Shown here in pieces: positions 46,951 through 58,511 of a DNA stretch of 64,000 nt. The notes under the pieces are model-generated. The model made no database searches and was not told the origin of the DNA. It was given only the letters and a program-made list of their open reading frames with translations. Position 1 is the first letter of the stretch, and the number at the start of each line of letters is the position of its first letter. The translations under genes were made by a program, and so were the position numbers. The stretch covers positions 57,015,671 to 57,079,670 of the forward strand of contig JASWHV010000008.1 of the NCBI GenBank assembly GCA_030760725.1. Reading direction: 5' to 3'. This DNA comes from Neostapfia colusana (Eukaryota; Streptophyta; Magnoliopsida; Poales; Poaceae).

Positions 46951-47013
46951 TTATAATGTTTCTATACATGAAAAATGTATGCAATGCATGGAAATAAATT
47001 TGAGGGTGTTACA

Positions 47014-47503
47014 CTATACTATTGGAAGAAGCACGTTCCCAGTTGGATGGGGAACGAAAGAGGAAGTTCCAAGCGTCAAAATTCAAACAGCAGAAACGGT
47101 TCCAACAGGCAAGGCCCAACTTCTCACCAAGGCCACGGTACCAGCCCACAATGCAATTCCTAACCTCGGGGTCCAACCTGCAGAAGCCCACACAGCTGTA
47201 TCGGCCACAAAGCACCAATGTTACGCAGCAAGGCAATGCTAACACAACTCGGACGACGAGTGTGGGCAGGGTTTTTTTCCATTCCACTTGATCGCAAACT
47301 GTCCACTCATGAGGAAACCGAATGACGCCCTGGCCAACTCAGGAATAAGGACCATTGCCTCCAACAATGGGCACAACCATCCGCAAGCGCCAGGATCGCA
47401 GAACCGAGTTCAGCCTTTCAGACGCGGTCGAGTGAACCATATTGACACAAGCCAAGCTGAGGATGCACCAGATGTTGTACTCGGTGAGTACCTAGTCAAC
47501 TCA
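47014..47503 (+). pseudogene. Gag of G6, second part
   Basis: Continues Gag after S7: LEEARSQLDGERKRKFQ, a basic Pro/Gln-rich spacer (PRYQPTMQFL), a destroyed zinc knuckle (only the IANCP end remains) and a spacer reaching DAPDVVLGEYLVNS. At that point, just before the expected protease active site, the CACTA element is inserted. Confidence 0.8.
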
Positions 47504-48055
47504 CACTACTACAACATGCTTCATCTCAGGCGGCTCTAAACGTATTGTCACACGCGGTTTTCAAAACCGCCTGATACGAATAGCCTGTGATAATCAGCAA
47601 TTTTCACAGGCGAAAACTTAAACCGCCTGTGAAAAAAGTTATCACGGGCAGTTTGTAACGTAAAGAGTATCCGCCGATGATAACTCAATTATCTCAGGAG
47701 GTTCTTTACCTACGATTGTCCGCTTGTGAAGAATGTTTATCACAGGCGGATTGTAACCTAAAGAGTATCCGCCTGTGATAACTCCATTATCGCAGGCGGT
47801 TTACCTACGACTGTCCGCCTGTGAAGAATGTTTATCAAAGGCGGATTGTAACATAGGATTATCCTCTTGTGTAACTCTATTATCGGAGGTGGTTCTTTAC
47901 CTACAATTAGCTGCCTGTGTAACTCTATTATCGCAGACGGTTCTTTACCTTCGACTAGCTGCCTATGAAAATATATTATCACAGGCGGTTCGCTACCTAC
48001 GATAAGCCGTCTGTGAAATTATATTATCACAGGCGGTTTGTTAGGTACTACATGC
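47504..48055 (+). repeat. CACTA terminal and subterminal repeats
   Basis: After CACTACTACAAC there are about a dozen copies of TATCACAGGCGGTT/AACCGCCTGTGA in both orientations, often as facing pairs (for example ggttttcaaaacc near 47555). These are the expected binding sites of the element's regulatory protein. Confidence 0.85.
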
Positions 48056-49984
48056 TGTTATTTCTAATTTTCAGGTCAATTTCATATGCACATTCACACA
48101 CAGTAGAAACAATATATTCTGACAAGCATCATCGACACAATATCACCAAAAAGTCATCTCATATACATACATGTAATTAAAATACATCTCAATTCATAGT
48201 TTACAAGTTTTTCACTAAAAACCAAGTTGATGCTTAGTATACTGGCAAATTCTGTCACATCAGCTATTACACTTGCGTCATCGAAGAACTGCCCTTTTCG
48301 ATGGAAAATTCCGTGACGCATGAAGTGACACAGTTCACTTGCAATCCTCTCGGTTCCTCCACCAGACATATCTCTAGAAACCAGCCATTCTTCGTCCACA
48401 TTTGTGTGCTGCAATGAAACACATAACAAGGTTTAAAATGTGTTGGTGACAATGATAACATAATAGTATTAAAATACGCTAGTTACAATGAAAATGAAAT
48501 TCAAAAGTAAGAAAATATAATATTGACATTAAGGATAACTTACATCCTCACGACTCACTCTATATTCCTAGGCAATTCGAAGACCCTCACATACATAACA
48601 CCCGCATAAGACGCTCCCAGAAGGCTGCTTGGGACAAGGATAATATGTTGATATCTGCAATGCATCCTTATTAGGAGGTCTCTGACCGGCAAGTTGTTTC
48701 GCGTAAAACCGCCAAGCGCTGTCATACAAGGAATGTCATATAAGAGTTGCCAACCTATATATATGTGTGTGTATTAAAAGTATCGAATAACCTTACGTTC
48801 TTAAAATGTTAAAGAAATCTTTGTAAGTATCTTGAGAGTAATCGGCTGAGTCCAAGACCGTTGCCAAACCCTGCACCGACTTGATGAAGATCATAATGTA
48901 GTGTTTACTGCACATGTACAAACACACATGCTAAGTTAAAAATTAGCAATAATTGCTATTTCTGTGCCATGTGTTGAACTTACTCGAAGTGGTATGGAGC
49001 CTTTACGAGGTCCTTGCCATCTCTGACAAAGTTAAACATGGCATGTCTTATGTAGGCTGCCACCTTTGTATTTTGATCCTTATTTTGGATTGCGGTTGAT
49101 TTTTCAAATTGTCATGTGCTTGTACTATTCTGAGCCCCATTGCACCCGAAAGTCGAAATTCGACTTTGCAATCACTGTAGGGTCAAGGATACCTGTCTTG
49201 GAGTTCAGCTTTTCATTATCCATGTATTGTTTCCAATTGAATAAATCCGGAATTTTTATAATATCATGACATGTGTATGTGTGTAGTAAGAAAAGCAAAT
49301 ACGAAATATTAGAGGCACTTACAATCACCAGACGGGTAGCAGGTTGATTTTGAGCATGCCTCGATAGAAAAGGCTTCACAGATCTTCAAAGAGAAGGGCT
49401 CGTTTATCTTCTCCAATACTCCACATGCTTCTTTTGGCACACAAAATGTGACGTAACAAATGTCATATTTTGTACTGGCAGTGATATACCACTCTTGCAT
49501 TCTTTTGAGCGAGAAAGGTTGTTTGCAAAGTTGTGCCAATGTCATGAACGGCTTCCCATTCTCATATTCAGGAGGAACGTCCTGAATCTTGTATACCGGA
49601 ACTTCTGGTTTAACTAAAGCCGTCTCCCGAGTATATTTGACACCGTCTTCTTCTCACACCTCAATATTTTCTAATGCTGGCTCACGTGAAGCACGGGATG
49701 CATTAGTTTTCGTAATATTTTTCTTCATTTTTTCCAAATATCTTGACACTTCTTTAGAAGGTTCCTTATTTTCGTATGGGCTAACTTTCACAGGCACCGA
49801 CCGAGGAGTAGTCGTTGAAAGTTGGACACTGGCCTGTTGTTGAACTTGTTGTTCAACTGATTGCTCTTTACAACCAGCAGCTAGCTCTTGTACTGCTTCA
49901 AGCTTTTGTTCAACTGGTTGCTCTTGTGTAACACCCTCAAATTCAGTACCATGCATTGCATACATTTTTCATGTAGAAAAGCAT

Positions 49985-50300
49985 TGTAAAAGAACTAGAA
50001 ATGGGAAAAGAACCCTAGAAATGGAGAAGGAACTATAGAAATGGAGAAAGAACCATAGAAATGGAGAAAAGAACCATAGAAATGGAGAAAGAACCATAGA
50101 AACGGAGAGAAGAACAATAGAGATGGAGGAAGAACCATAGAAATGGAGAGGGGAATATAGAAATGGAGAATGGGACATAGAAATGGATAGGGGAATGTAG
50201 AAATAGAGAATGGGACATAGAAATGGAGAGGGGAATGTAGAAATGGATAATGGGACATAGAAATGGAGAGGAGAATGTAGAAATGGAAAAGGGACATAGA
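49985..50300 (+). repeat. Minisatellite in S8
   Basis: About 17-19 base unit such as agaaatggagaatggg, the same array as in S7 but read in the other strand. It lies 60-370 bases from the LTR start. Confidence 0.88.
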
Positions 50301-50533
50301 AATGTTGAGGAATGGAAAAGGTAGCTGAAATGAGCCATTCCCAAATTTCCCAAAATTTTCTCCAAAATTTCCAAATTCCCCAATTCCACAAAAGGGGAAT
50401 TTTACCCACATTTGGGGGGATTAAATCCCCAAGGCTGCCACACCCAACTAAGGGGATAAGTTGGTTTAGTTCCAAATTGACTAGGACTCTTGTTTGAGTT
50501 CCAATTAGAGTAGGACTCCTCTTTTCTCCCCCT

Positions 50534-50541
50534 TATATATA
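50534..50541 (+). promoter_or_regulatory. TATA box of S8
   Basis: TATATATA after a pyrimidine stretch (ctcccccttatatatac), about 120 bases before a CGCCG|GTGAGC splice donor candidate. Confidence 0.6.
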
Positions 50542-51140
50542 CAACCCCCACCCTCCTTGGCCGCAGCCTTTTCTCCCCCAAGTCGCCGATTTGGAGGCCC
50601 TCCCCCCTCCAAGTCACCGAGTTGGAACCCCCCTCGCCGGAGTTTGGTCGCCGGTGAGCCCCGCCGTCGAGCCCCGCCATCGCCGGAGAAGAAGCCTAAC
50701 GATCTGTCCTGTCCTAATCTTCCATAGAAAAATTCCTCACTGCTGCCATTGCTAGGAGAAGGGCCCTGCCACAAGGAGGAAGTGAGGTGGATCTCCATTA
50801 CCCATCTAATGACATTGCTACTGTTTCTACGCATCCGTTTTCTTCGCCCCCTTCGAGTAGAAACTTTTACGTAAGGACAGATCGTGTTTTGATCGATTTT
50901 TGATGGTGGAATTGATCTAGATCTTGAATCAAGATCATCACCACATCCACACTTGATCCCTACACCCTTGTTCATCATAAAACCCCATGAAAACCCATTA
51001 AAATATGCAAGAACACGTACAAACTGGTTTAATAAAACAACACCATAGGATTTGCATTCATCTACCCCATTGCATCTTGAGTAAAGTTTGTGCATGATGA
51101 TTGATTGCTGTAAATTTTGTATGTGTGTGGTCATGAGTAG

Positions 51141-52450
51141 AAGGAAAAGCTCAAGAGGCCATCTACGAAGAACTACAGCACCAAGACTTCGAGACGCTTG
51201 AGCAACAAGAGCCACGAGAGCAAGGCAAGTGCCCCTTGACCATATTGATCCCATGTTTTGAAACTATTTTTTTTGCGAAAACACGTATGCTTGAGTCAAC
51301 TTGATGGGACACCCTTTTATAGGAGTCTACTAGTTTTGTTAACCATCCTTGTCGCCGGGAAAGTTGATGAGTCGGGTATGGTCGTTTTTCTTTTTTTGCT
51401 TCGCTTAATCTACGGGATACGGGAAGCTGAATTAAAACATGTTTTGCTACTGCACTCATATGAATAATGACGATGAGAACTTGATGATTATAATAAGCAT
51501 GGAATCGGGGAGATCTAGGCAAGATTGGTTTGTGAATGTTGCTGGATGAGATGGTGGTTTACTTGCTGTAGACCTGAGGACCTGTTCATGCCAGCACATG
51601 CCAGGAAATCAGTGCCACCACAAGGCCAAATATGGGTGCGGCTTAGCTGACTAATTAGGTGTGTTGCTAGTTTGTTGTGGACCGTTGATGGCGCGGGGAA
51701 CGGGAGTCAAGGAGGACTGCCCTGGGAACTGCATGGCACAAGAGGGGGCCCGTGGGTGAGAGAATGGTGATTCGATCCTGCCGGTGAAACCTCAGTGGGT
51801 CCGTACATCTAGTAGCCCCTTTGTAAAGTCTATTTTGTGATCTCTTGGCCATACATCGAGGTTGTGTACTGGTATAATGGAGGTTTTGCAGTTGCCGACG
51901 GGTGACAAAATCACGAACTTGTGGGTAAAGATGTGCCACCTCTGCAGTGTAAAACTATCATGATAGCCGTGCTTCCGGTCACAAGCACCTGGCCAACTTC
52001 CATGATTAGAGGGAAAACTTAGGATGGTTATTCGGTATGGCTATGGTATGGTCATTGGGATTGGTTTTGGGACTGTTTTGAGTCATGACAATGAGTTTGG
52101 TTTCGGTTATATAAATATGAGATGGTTATGAATAATTATGAGTATGAGATGAACTTGAGAAAGATTATTAGCTGGTTGAGACTTGATAAATGGTGAATTA
52201 TGATGAAAGAATGTTGCTTATTTACTTGGTTATGATGGGATTAAACTCACTTAGAAATAGTTGATGTTTTTACCATGTTTATAAAATAAAATTTGCTTGC
52301 TTCAATGAGCCTTTTTATTGCCTACCTTGTTGTAAGCTACATGTGATGCTTTTCCCGCACTTGCTGAGTATGACATGTACTCACCCTTGCATTCCCACAT
52401 ATACATCAGCTACAGGAGAAGAGTACTTCGAGGAACATGTGGAGTACTAG
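51141..52450 (+). other. LTR-embedded spliced acidic mini-gene of S8
   Basis: Exon M (51141-51224, 84 nt) lies between GAGTAG and CAAG|GCAAGT and reads EAIYEELQHQDFETLEQQEP in phase 1, ending REQG. Exon T (52416-52450, 35 nt) follows CATCAGCTACAG and reads GEEYFEEHVEY then TAG. TATA upstream and AATAAA downstream lie within the same LTR, so a solo LTR could be a complete transcription unit. No in-frame ATG was found in the putative first exon. Confidence 0.58.
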
Positions 52451-54565
52451 GCATGCACACTACCGTCAACATGCCTGTGGAGTTGAAGTTGGAGCCTGAT
52501 GTTTTAGTCACTTTCCGCTGTCGTTTACAGTCTTCCGCTGCAAGAATAAGTTATATATTCATGAGTGAGACATTGAGTCATTGTAATAAAGTACTTAAAC
52601 AATATTCATTCGTGGTTATATTCTGAATTCAGTTTGTGGATCATATGTGTATGTGTGATGAAAATCCTGGTCACACATATGCACTCACTTGGTTCTATTT
52701 TCAGAACCGGGTGTCACATCTTGGTTACGTTTACTAGCAAGGTTACTATCATCCTTGTTCGGACATAGCGGGAGTGGATCTTCCTGGACTTTCAGCGAAG
52801 AAGACGGGGCTACAGTCTTTCGAGATGTGACGGGGCTAGACCTCGGCTCATCGTCCAACACGATATCGCGTCAGTGCCAAAGATTAACTGGTTGACAGCC
52901 TGCCCTAGAGTCATGATCCCCTCAGGTGTGATGTGGTCTTTTTCATAATCTTCATAATCATTATCAATGATCTGAAGAACTTCCACCTCGACATAATACA
53001 ACGGAAGTGAATTGCCATTGAAGACAAGATTCGGCTTTGACATAGAAGTGGCAACCTGTTTTGTTTTGTTCCTTGCTCTGCCGAACAGGACAAGAAGACG
53101 ACAAGATGTGTCCTTAACAATATCATAGATAGGGAACTTATGGATTGAACCTGAACCTTGCACAGAACCTACACTGGTAGGGTAGGAAGTTGGAGATATC
53201 AAATGCTCCTTTGCCAACCATCGCTCTATTCTGTGGCGTTAATTGTCCCGATTCTATAAGTTTATCTATTGTTTCTTTCACATATTCCTTGACCTTTTGA
53301 TCAATCATATCTTCAATTATCTTATTGAACTTGTCACGTCTTCTATATAACTCTTTATCGTTTGGGAAACCATCTCTCCAGGACATCGGAGAAGATATTG
53401 CTCGAACCCATCCACCATGTTCAGGGTTGCCTAGGATAGCGGTAAGTTGGTCATTCTCCCTCTTCGGCTTAAAGAGGCCCTTCTGTTGCTTTTAAATTAC
53501 TTCTTTCATTCTTTGCTCTACTTGGTTCACAGAGTCGGGCTTTTCAAGTTTGCCCTCGCTGGTCAAACCTGACCGAGCTAAGATCCACCGCTTAGTTCTC
53601 TCATCGCAGCCTTGTAGCGGGTCAAGATTGCCCTTACTGACAGTTTTCTTTAATATTTTATTCCATTTCTCAACTTTGGGGGCATATCCGGTAGACCCCA
53701 AGCGATGATGGTATTTATTCTTTTTGGCAAGCTCTGACCTAGATTCACTTAGGGCTTTAGCCTTAGATGTGGCCTTCTGACGAACAAATTCTTGCCTCTG
53801 AGCTTGTGTGATTTTCCTATCTTCTTTGGGCTAGGGACCTTATTGTCCTTAACATAAGCATTCATTTCACTCTTCCAGCCACGAAACTTCTTGCCGCCAG
53901 AGACCAATGTTGCTTTATTTACAGCTTCTTATGTGCCTTTTGGGAACTTGAATTGTTTCTTTAACCTCTTCCACAACTCATTCTTGTCCGCCTCAGGGAA
54001 TTTTCTCCAATTCTCTGTTGTCATCGGCACGAGCTCTCTAACAAGACAACCGCATGCATTTCATTACTTTGTAACTAAATCCGGTGGTTCTTGGGGAAGC
54101 CCACCTAGACCGACACTTGTTATGTATATGATGCGGTTCAATGGACCCTTATTGGGACCTCGTTGCCCTTGTTTTTACTTGACTGAATTTGAGCATTCAA
54201 CCATTGGATAACCTTCTGCAGTTTTAGGAGCCGAAGTCACCTCGTTGTCTTGGTAATTAAGCCAGGTATAGAAGAATTATAAGGCCTCATATACTTGACA
54301 ACCAACATTAACTTAAACTGCTGGAGTTAAGATTCATGATCAATACCTCGCCGGCAGGATCATATTCCGGGTCAAGATCCTCTGAGGTCTTTTTAATTTT
54401 TATATTTGGAAAAGGATCCGATGGACTGTGATACGAGCCTGAACTTCTGGAGTCACTAAACTCCACATTGTTCGCTTTATTGTTACTACCAGCACCAGTC
54501 TTCTTAGGGATTTCCATGTTAGGACTTGAAAAGCAACAGAAGGGGTTTCTTGTTATAGTACTCAA

Positions 54566-55014
54566 TGATTACAAAGACATCCTAATATGTAAAATCACAT
54601 CCTAATATATAAAATAGAGTGAACATGGTGGATTTACAAAGACAACATGTATCCCTATTATAGTACTCAGTTATTACAAAGACAACGTGGACTACCTATT
54701 AGCACAACAAGACTATTTCGTTTAACACAACAACTATTCTAAACAACTAATTGGTGTCGGTATGAACACACAGAAAATGTAAAAGAAACAATTAAGCTAA
54801 ATTTGCTTTGCTTTTTGATGTAAACAATTAATTTGTTCTCTAAACAATTTGATTTCTGGTCCACCTTCAAACAAAATTGAAACAATTAATTTCAGAAATT
54901 GTCAAGGTCTCTAAACAAGTAATCTAAACAATCTAAAGGGGGGGGGGGCTTGGCGCAGTGGGAGAGCGCCGGCGGTGTGGGATGGTGGGGAGGGGGCAGT
55001 GCACGGTGGGGGTA
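54566..55014. other. CACTA intergenic DNA left of S9
   Basis: AT-rich sequence with short direct repeats (ctaatat.taaaat, attatagtactcag.tattacaaagacaa), then a G run (54939-54948) and a GC-rich stretch that continues beyond S9 at 58098. No gene recognised. Confidence 0.5.
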
Positions 55015-55159
55015 TGTAACACCCTCAATTTCGTATTCATGTATGCATACATATTTCATATAGAGAAAACATTTTATAAGAAGTAGAACAGGTGAAAGAT
55101 AGCTAAAAAGAGCCAAATCCAATCCACCGAGCTCGCCTCCGAGAGGTCCAACACTATTG

Positions 55160-55665
55160 GACACGTGTCGCTCTCGGAGCTCACCCCTGCGGAGGGAGTG
55201 AGGTCCGGTCCCGATGAACACGTGTCGTCCTCGGAGCTCACCTCCGAGGAGAAAATATCGTGTGACACGTGTTGTCCTCGGAGCTCATCTCCGAGGAGAA
55301 GGGAGGTCCGACACTGTTGGACACATGTCATCCTCAGAGCTCATCTCCGAGGAGAAGGGAGGTTCGACATTGCTGGACACGTGTCAACCTCGGATCTCAT
55401 CTCTGAGTAGAAAGAAGATCCGGCGCTGCTGCACACGTGGCACACTCGGAGCTCACCTCCAAAAAGAGGGGAGGTCCGGCACTGACACGTGGCACTCTCG
55501 GAGCTCGCCTCTGTAGAGAGGGGAGGCCCGACGCCACCAGACACGTGGCGCACGCAGAGCTCGCCTCTGAGGGAGAGGGAGGTCCCGCCCGCCAGACACG
55601 CGGCACAACCGGAGCTCGCCCCTAAGGAAAAAGGGAGGCCAGGCCCCCGCTGGACACGTGGAGCC
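55160..55665 (+). promoter_or_regulatory. Ten-unit G-box/ABRE-like array in S9
   Basis: Ten units of about 55 bases. Eight carry a perfect CACGTG (at 55162, 55219, 55266, 55378, 55434, 55486, 55542 and 55655) and two carry CACATG (55323) or CACGCG (55597). The context is often ACACGTGTC or GACACGTGGC, the form bound by plant bZIP factors. Each unit also has a hairpin-like CGGAGCTCACCTCCGAG. The array ends about 200 bases upstream of the TATA box. Confidence 0.85.
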
Positions 55666-55871
55666 TCCGGAGCTTATCCCTGCGGAAGGACGAGATCCTT
55701 AAGCGGTTTTTCCCTATACGTGAGTACCTGGTACTGAGAAAACCGACACGATTTCTTCCACTATTGATACCGCACCCAAATCAATTAGAGATAAGTTGTT
55801 AAGATCCAAACACAATTTGAATAGGACTCTTATTTGAAATCTAATCGGAGTAGGACTCTTATTTTTCCGGT

Positions 55872-55880
55872 TATAAATAG
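55872..55880 (+). promoter_or_regulatory. TATA box of S9
   Basis: TATAAATAG, a near-ideal plant TATA box, with an ACCACCG|GTGAGA donor candidate about 110 bases downstream. Confidence 0.65.
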
Positions 55881-56439
55881 AACCCGAAGCACCCCTTGGT
55901 TGTAACACCTTTCCAAGTCGACAACTTAGAGGCCCTAGCCCCCAACTCGCCGAGCTAACCCCCTTCGCCGGAGTTCAACCACCGGTGAGACCTCCGACGA
56001 GCCCCGACACGCTCGCCGTCGCCGGAGGAGAGCCGACGATCTGTTTTGCTTCCATTGCTAGGATGAAGGCCCTGATGGAAGTAAGGTATGAGTCCATTAC
56101 CACCTTACAACGTCATCGCGGTTTCTTTGTATCTGTTTCTTCGATCCCTCCGAACAGAAGCTTTTTCGTGTGGACAGATCACGTGTTGATCGGTTTTTAA
56201 CAGTGGAATTGATCTAGATCTTGAATCGAGATCATCACCACGTCCACACTTGACCCTTACACCTTTGTTCATCGTAAAACCCCATGCAAGCCATTAAAAC
56301 ATACAAGAACACATACAAACTGTTCTAATAAAAAAACAGCACCATAGGATTAGCATGCATATGCACCATTGCATCTTAAGTAAGGATTGTGCATGATGTT
56401 TGATTGCTGTGAATTTTGTATTTGCGTGATCGTAAGTAG

Positions 56440-57815
56440 AAGGACAAGCTTAGTGAGCTATCTAAGAAGGACTACAACACTAAGACTTTGAGATCAGTGA
56501 GCAACAGAAGCCACAGGAACAAGGCAAGTGCCCCCTGACCATATTGATCCCATGTTTTGAAACTTTTTTGTTTGTGAAAACTGTGTATGCTTGAGTCAAC
56601 TTGATGGGACAACCCTTTTGTAGGAGTTTACTAGTTTTGTTAACCACCCTTGTCACCAGGGAAGTTGATGAGTCGGGTATGGTCGATTTTTCCTTTATGC
56701 TTCGCTTTAGCTATGGGATATGGGAAGGCGAAGTAGAATGTGTCTATCTACTGCACTCATGTGAATAATGATAATAAGAACTTGATGTTGATAATGAATA
56801 TGAATCGTGGGACATCTAGGCAATCTTGGTTCGTGGAGGTGGTAGAATGAGATGGTAGTTTACTTGCCGTAGATCTAAGGACCGGTTCATGCCAGCACGT
56901 GCCAGGAATACAGTGCCACCACAAGGCCAAATATGGGTGCGGCTTAGCTGACTAATTAGGTAAGTTGCTAGAGTGTTATGGACCGTGGAAGGCGCAGGGA
57001 ACGGGAGTCGAGAGAGGACTACCCTGGGAATTGCATGGCACAAGAGGGGGCCCATAGGTGGGAGAATGGTGATTCGAGCCTGCTGGTGAAACCTTAGTGA
57101 TTCCATACATCTAGTACCCCTTTGTAAAGGCTATTTTGTGATCTCTTGGCCATACACCGACGGTTGTGTACTGGTATAATGGAGGTTCTGCAGTCACCGA
57201 CAGGTGACGAAATCACAAACTTGTGGGTAAAGTGGTGCAAACTATTAAGAGTGTAAAACTATCATGATAGCCGTGCTTACGGTCACAAGCGCCTGGCCAA
57301 CTCACATGATTAGAGGGAGGGATGGATGTTGGTATGGTTATTGAGATGTTATTGGGATGGTCATTGGTTTGGTTATGGTTTGGTAATTGAGGTTTGGTTT
57401 CGAGACTGTTGAGTCTTGGTAATTAGATTGGGACTGTTGAGTCATGACAATGAGTTTTGGTTCGGATATATTATCGTGAGATGGATATGATCATGAGATG
57501 GTTATTATGAGCATGAGAAAGAATTGAGAAAGATAAATGTTCGGATGAGATATAAAAAGTGGTGAATCATGAAGGAGGTATGTTGATGTTTTAATTGGAT
57601 ACATGTTGATTAAATTCACTTAAAGATAGTTGTTGTTTTTATCGTATTTGTGAAATAAACTTTGCTTTCTGCAATGAGCCTTTTTATTCCTACCTTGATG
57701 TAAGATACATGTCATACTTCCCGCACTTGCTGAGTACGACATGTACTCACCCTTGCATTATCATACAACATCAGCAACAGGAGAGGAGTACTTCGAAGAT
57801 CATGTGGAGTATTAG
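56440..57815 (+). other. LTR-embedded acidic mini-gene of S9 (partly decayed)
   Basis: Exon M (56440-56523, 84 nt) keeps AAGTAG upstream and CAAG|GCAAGT downstream, but substitutions have made its peptide basic. Exon T (57781-57815, 35 nt) follows CAGCAACAG and reads GEEYFEDHVEY then TAG. The terminal exon is therefore better kept than exon M. Confidence 0.45.
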
Positions 57816-58097
57816 GCATGCGATCTACCGTCAACTTGCCTGTGGAGTTGGAGATGGAGCTACTGCCACTGTTTAGTTCGCTTCCGCTATAGTTTAGAAG
57901 ACTTCCGCTGCTAGAATATGTTAGAGACTTCCGCTGCAAGAATAAGATAGAGATTGATGTAAATAAGTACTTAAACCCTATTATTCGTGGTTATATATTC
58001 TGAATTCAGTTTGTGGATTACATGTGTATGTGTGATGAACATCCTGGGAACACATATGCATCAGCTGGGTTCTGTTTTCACGGGACCGGGCGTCACA

Positions 58098-58450
58098 GGG
58101 TAGATGCCGGGAAGGAGGAGGCGGTGCGGGAGGATTAAGGCGTGGGGGTACGGCGGTGATGGTTCTGGAGGGGGACAGAAAAGGGAGGAGGGAGGTGGCG
58201 GCGAGGGCGAGGACGACACTCGGCCGGCGGTGAGGGCGAGGAGGGAGGTGGCACGGGGAGGCTGGAGGGAAGGAGGCGGCGCGGGGGGCACAGAAGGGAG
58301 GAGGGAGAGAATGGAGGAAAGAGGCGGACGTACATAGATGGTAATGACGACAAAGCTCAGCGGCGAGGACGACGATGACGAAGCTCGGCAGCGTAGACGG
58401 CAAGGACGAAGTTCAGTGGCGATGTTTTTGGTGGCAAAGAAAAATTTTGG
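58098..58450. other. GC-rich CACTA segment right of S9
   Basis: Purine-rich, G-rich sequence of short gaggcgg-type repeats. It was contiguous with 54940-55014 before S9 inserted. Open frames on the minus strand are Pro/Ser-rich low-complexity translations. It may be the promoter side of a minus-strand gene. Confidence 0.45.
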
Positions 58451-58511
58451 TAGCCTGAAGGCATCTATGTGAAATCTCCAGGGTTGGGTTTTTTAGAGGA
58501 GACCAAGCAGC

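Larger units (their letters stand above)
44161..47013 (-). mobile_element. Solo LTR S7 inside G6 gag
   Basis: 2853 bp, TGTGACACCC...GGGTGTTACA on the plus strand, with a perfect duplication ctata (44156-44160 and 47014-47018). In sense (minus) it starts TGTAACACCCTC like S8 and S9, its close relatives. It holds a minisatellite near its 5' end (46590-46950), a TATAAA (46341-46346) next to a 14-G run, exon M, exon T and an AATAAA (44289-44294). Confidence 0.93.
49927..52718 (+). mobile_element. Solo LTR S8 inside the CACTA accessory gene
   Basis: 2792 bp, TGTAACACCCTC...GGGTGTCACA, with perfect duplication tcttg (49922-49926 and 52719-52723). Its removal rejoins the Q-rich linker of the accessory gene. 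It contains a TATA box (50534-50541), exon M, exon T and AATAAA (52585-52590). S7 is a close relative in opposite orientation. Confidence 0.94.
48154..54565 (-). pseudogene. CACTA accessory gene with Ulp1-like (C48) SUMO protease domain, split by S8
   Basis: Order in sense: acidic N-terminus (54565-54308), PFAM-type plant CACTA regions with RELVPMTTENWRKFPEADKN and NEHGG-like MGNPEHGG/SWRDGF stretches (54060-53390), a CRLLV..YYVEVEVLQ domain (53217-52850), Q-rich linker across S8, then a C48 peptidase region. Exons inferred there are 49090-48984, 48907-48797, 48718-48544 and 48408-48154, with consistent phases. Catalytic residues are all visible: His in DKHYIMIF, Asp in VLDSADY, Gln in PKQPSG and Cys in VLCGCYVC. 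A TAG (48568-48570) lies after the Cys, and several stops lie upstream. The protein may have acted on SUMO or a SUMO-like target; that is inferred from the family. Confidence 0.72.
55015..58097 (+). mobile_element. Solo LTR S9 inside the CACTA element
   Basis: 3083 bp, TGTAACACCCTC...GGGCGTCACA, with perfect duplication gggta (55010-55014 and 58098-58102). Most of its length is closely similar to S7 and S8, but the first 700 bases carry a G-box array in place of their minisatellite. TATAAATAG lies at 55872-55880. Confidence 0.93.

Noticed and set aside
46441..46997. Long hydrophobic frames with repeating SPFLHSPLHFY-type sequence, possibly membrane proteins (also 49969-50475)
   Set aside because: They are translations of a pyrimidine-rich minisatellite in LTRs; all frames stay open because the repeat lacks stops.
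47504..48055. CRISPR-like spaced repeats
   Set aside because: The units vary, occur in both orientations and lie at a CACTA end; this is a plant transposon subterminal region.
54945..54980. tRNA- or SINE-like box A (tggcgcagtggga)
   Set aside because: There is no B box at the right distance and no tRNA fold; a chance match in GC-rich sequence.
55074..55737. Overlapping open frames on both strands in S9
   Set aside because: They come from the 55-bp G-box array and show no domain or codon signal.
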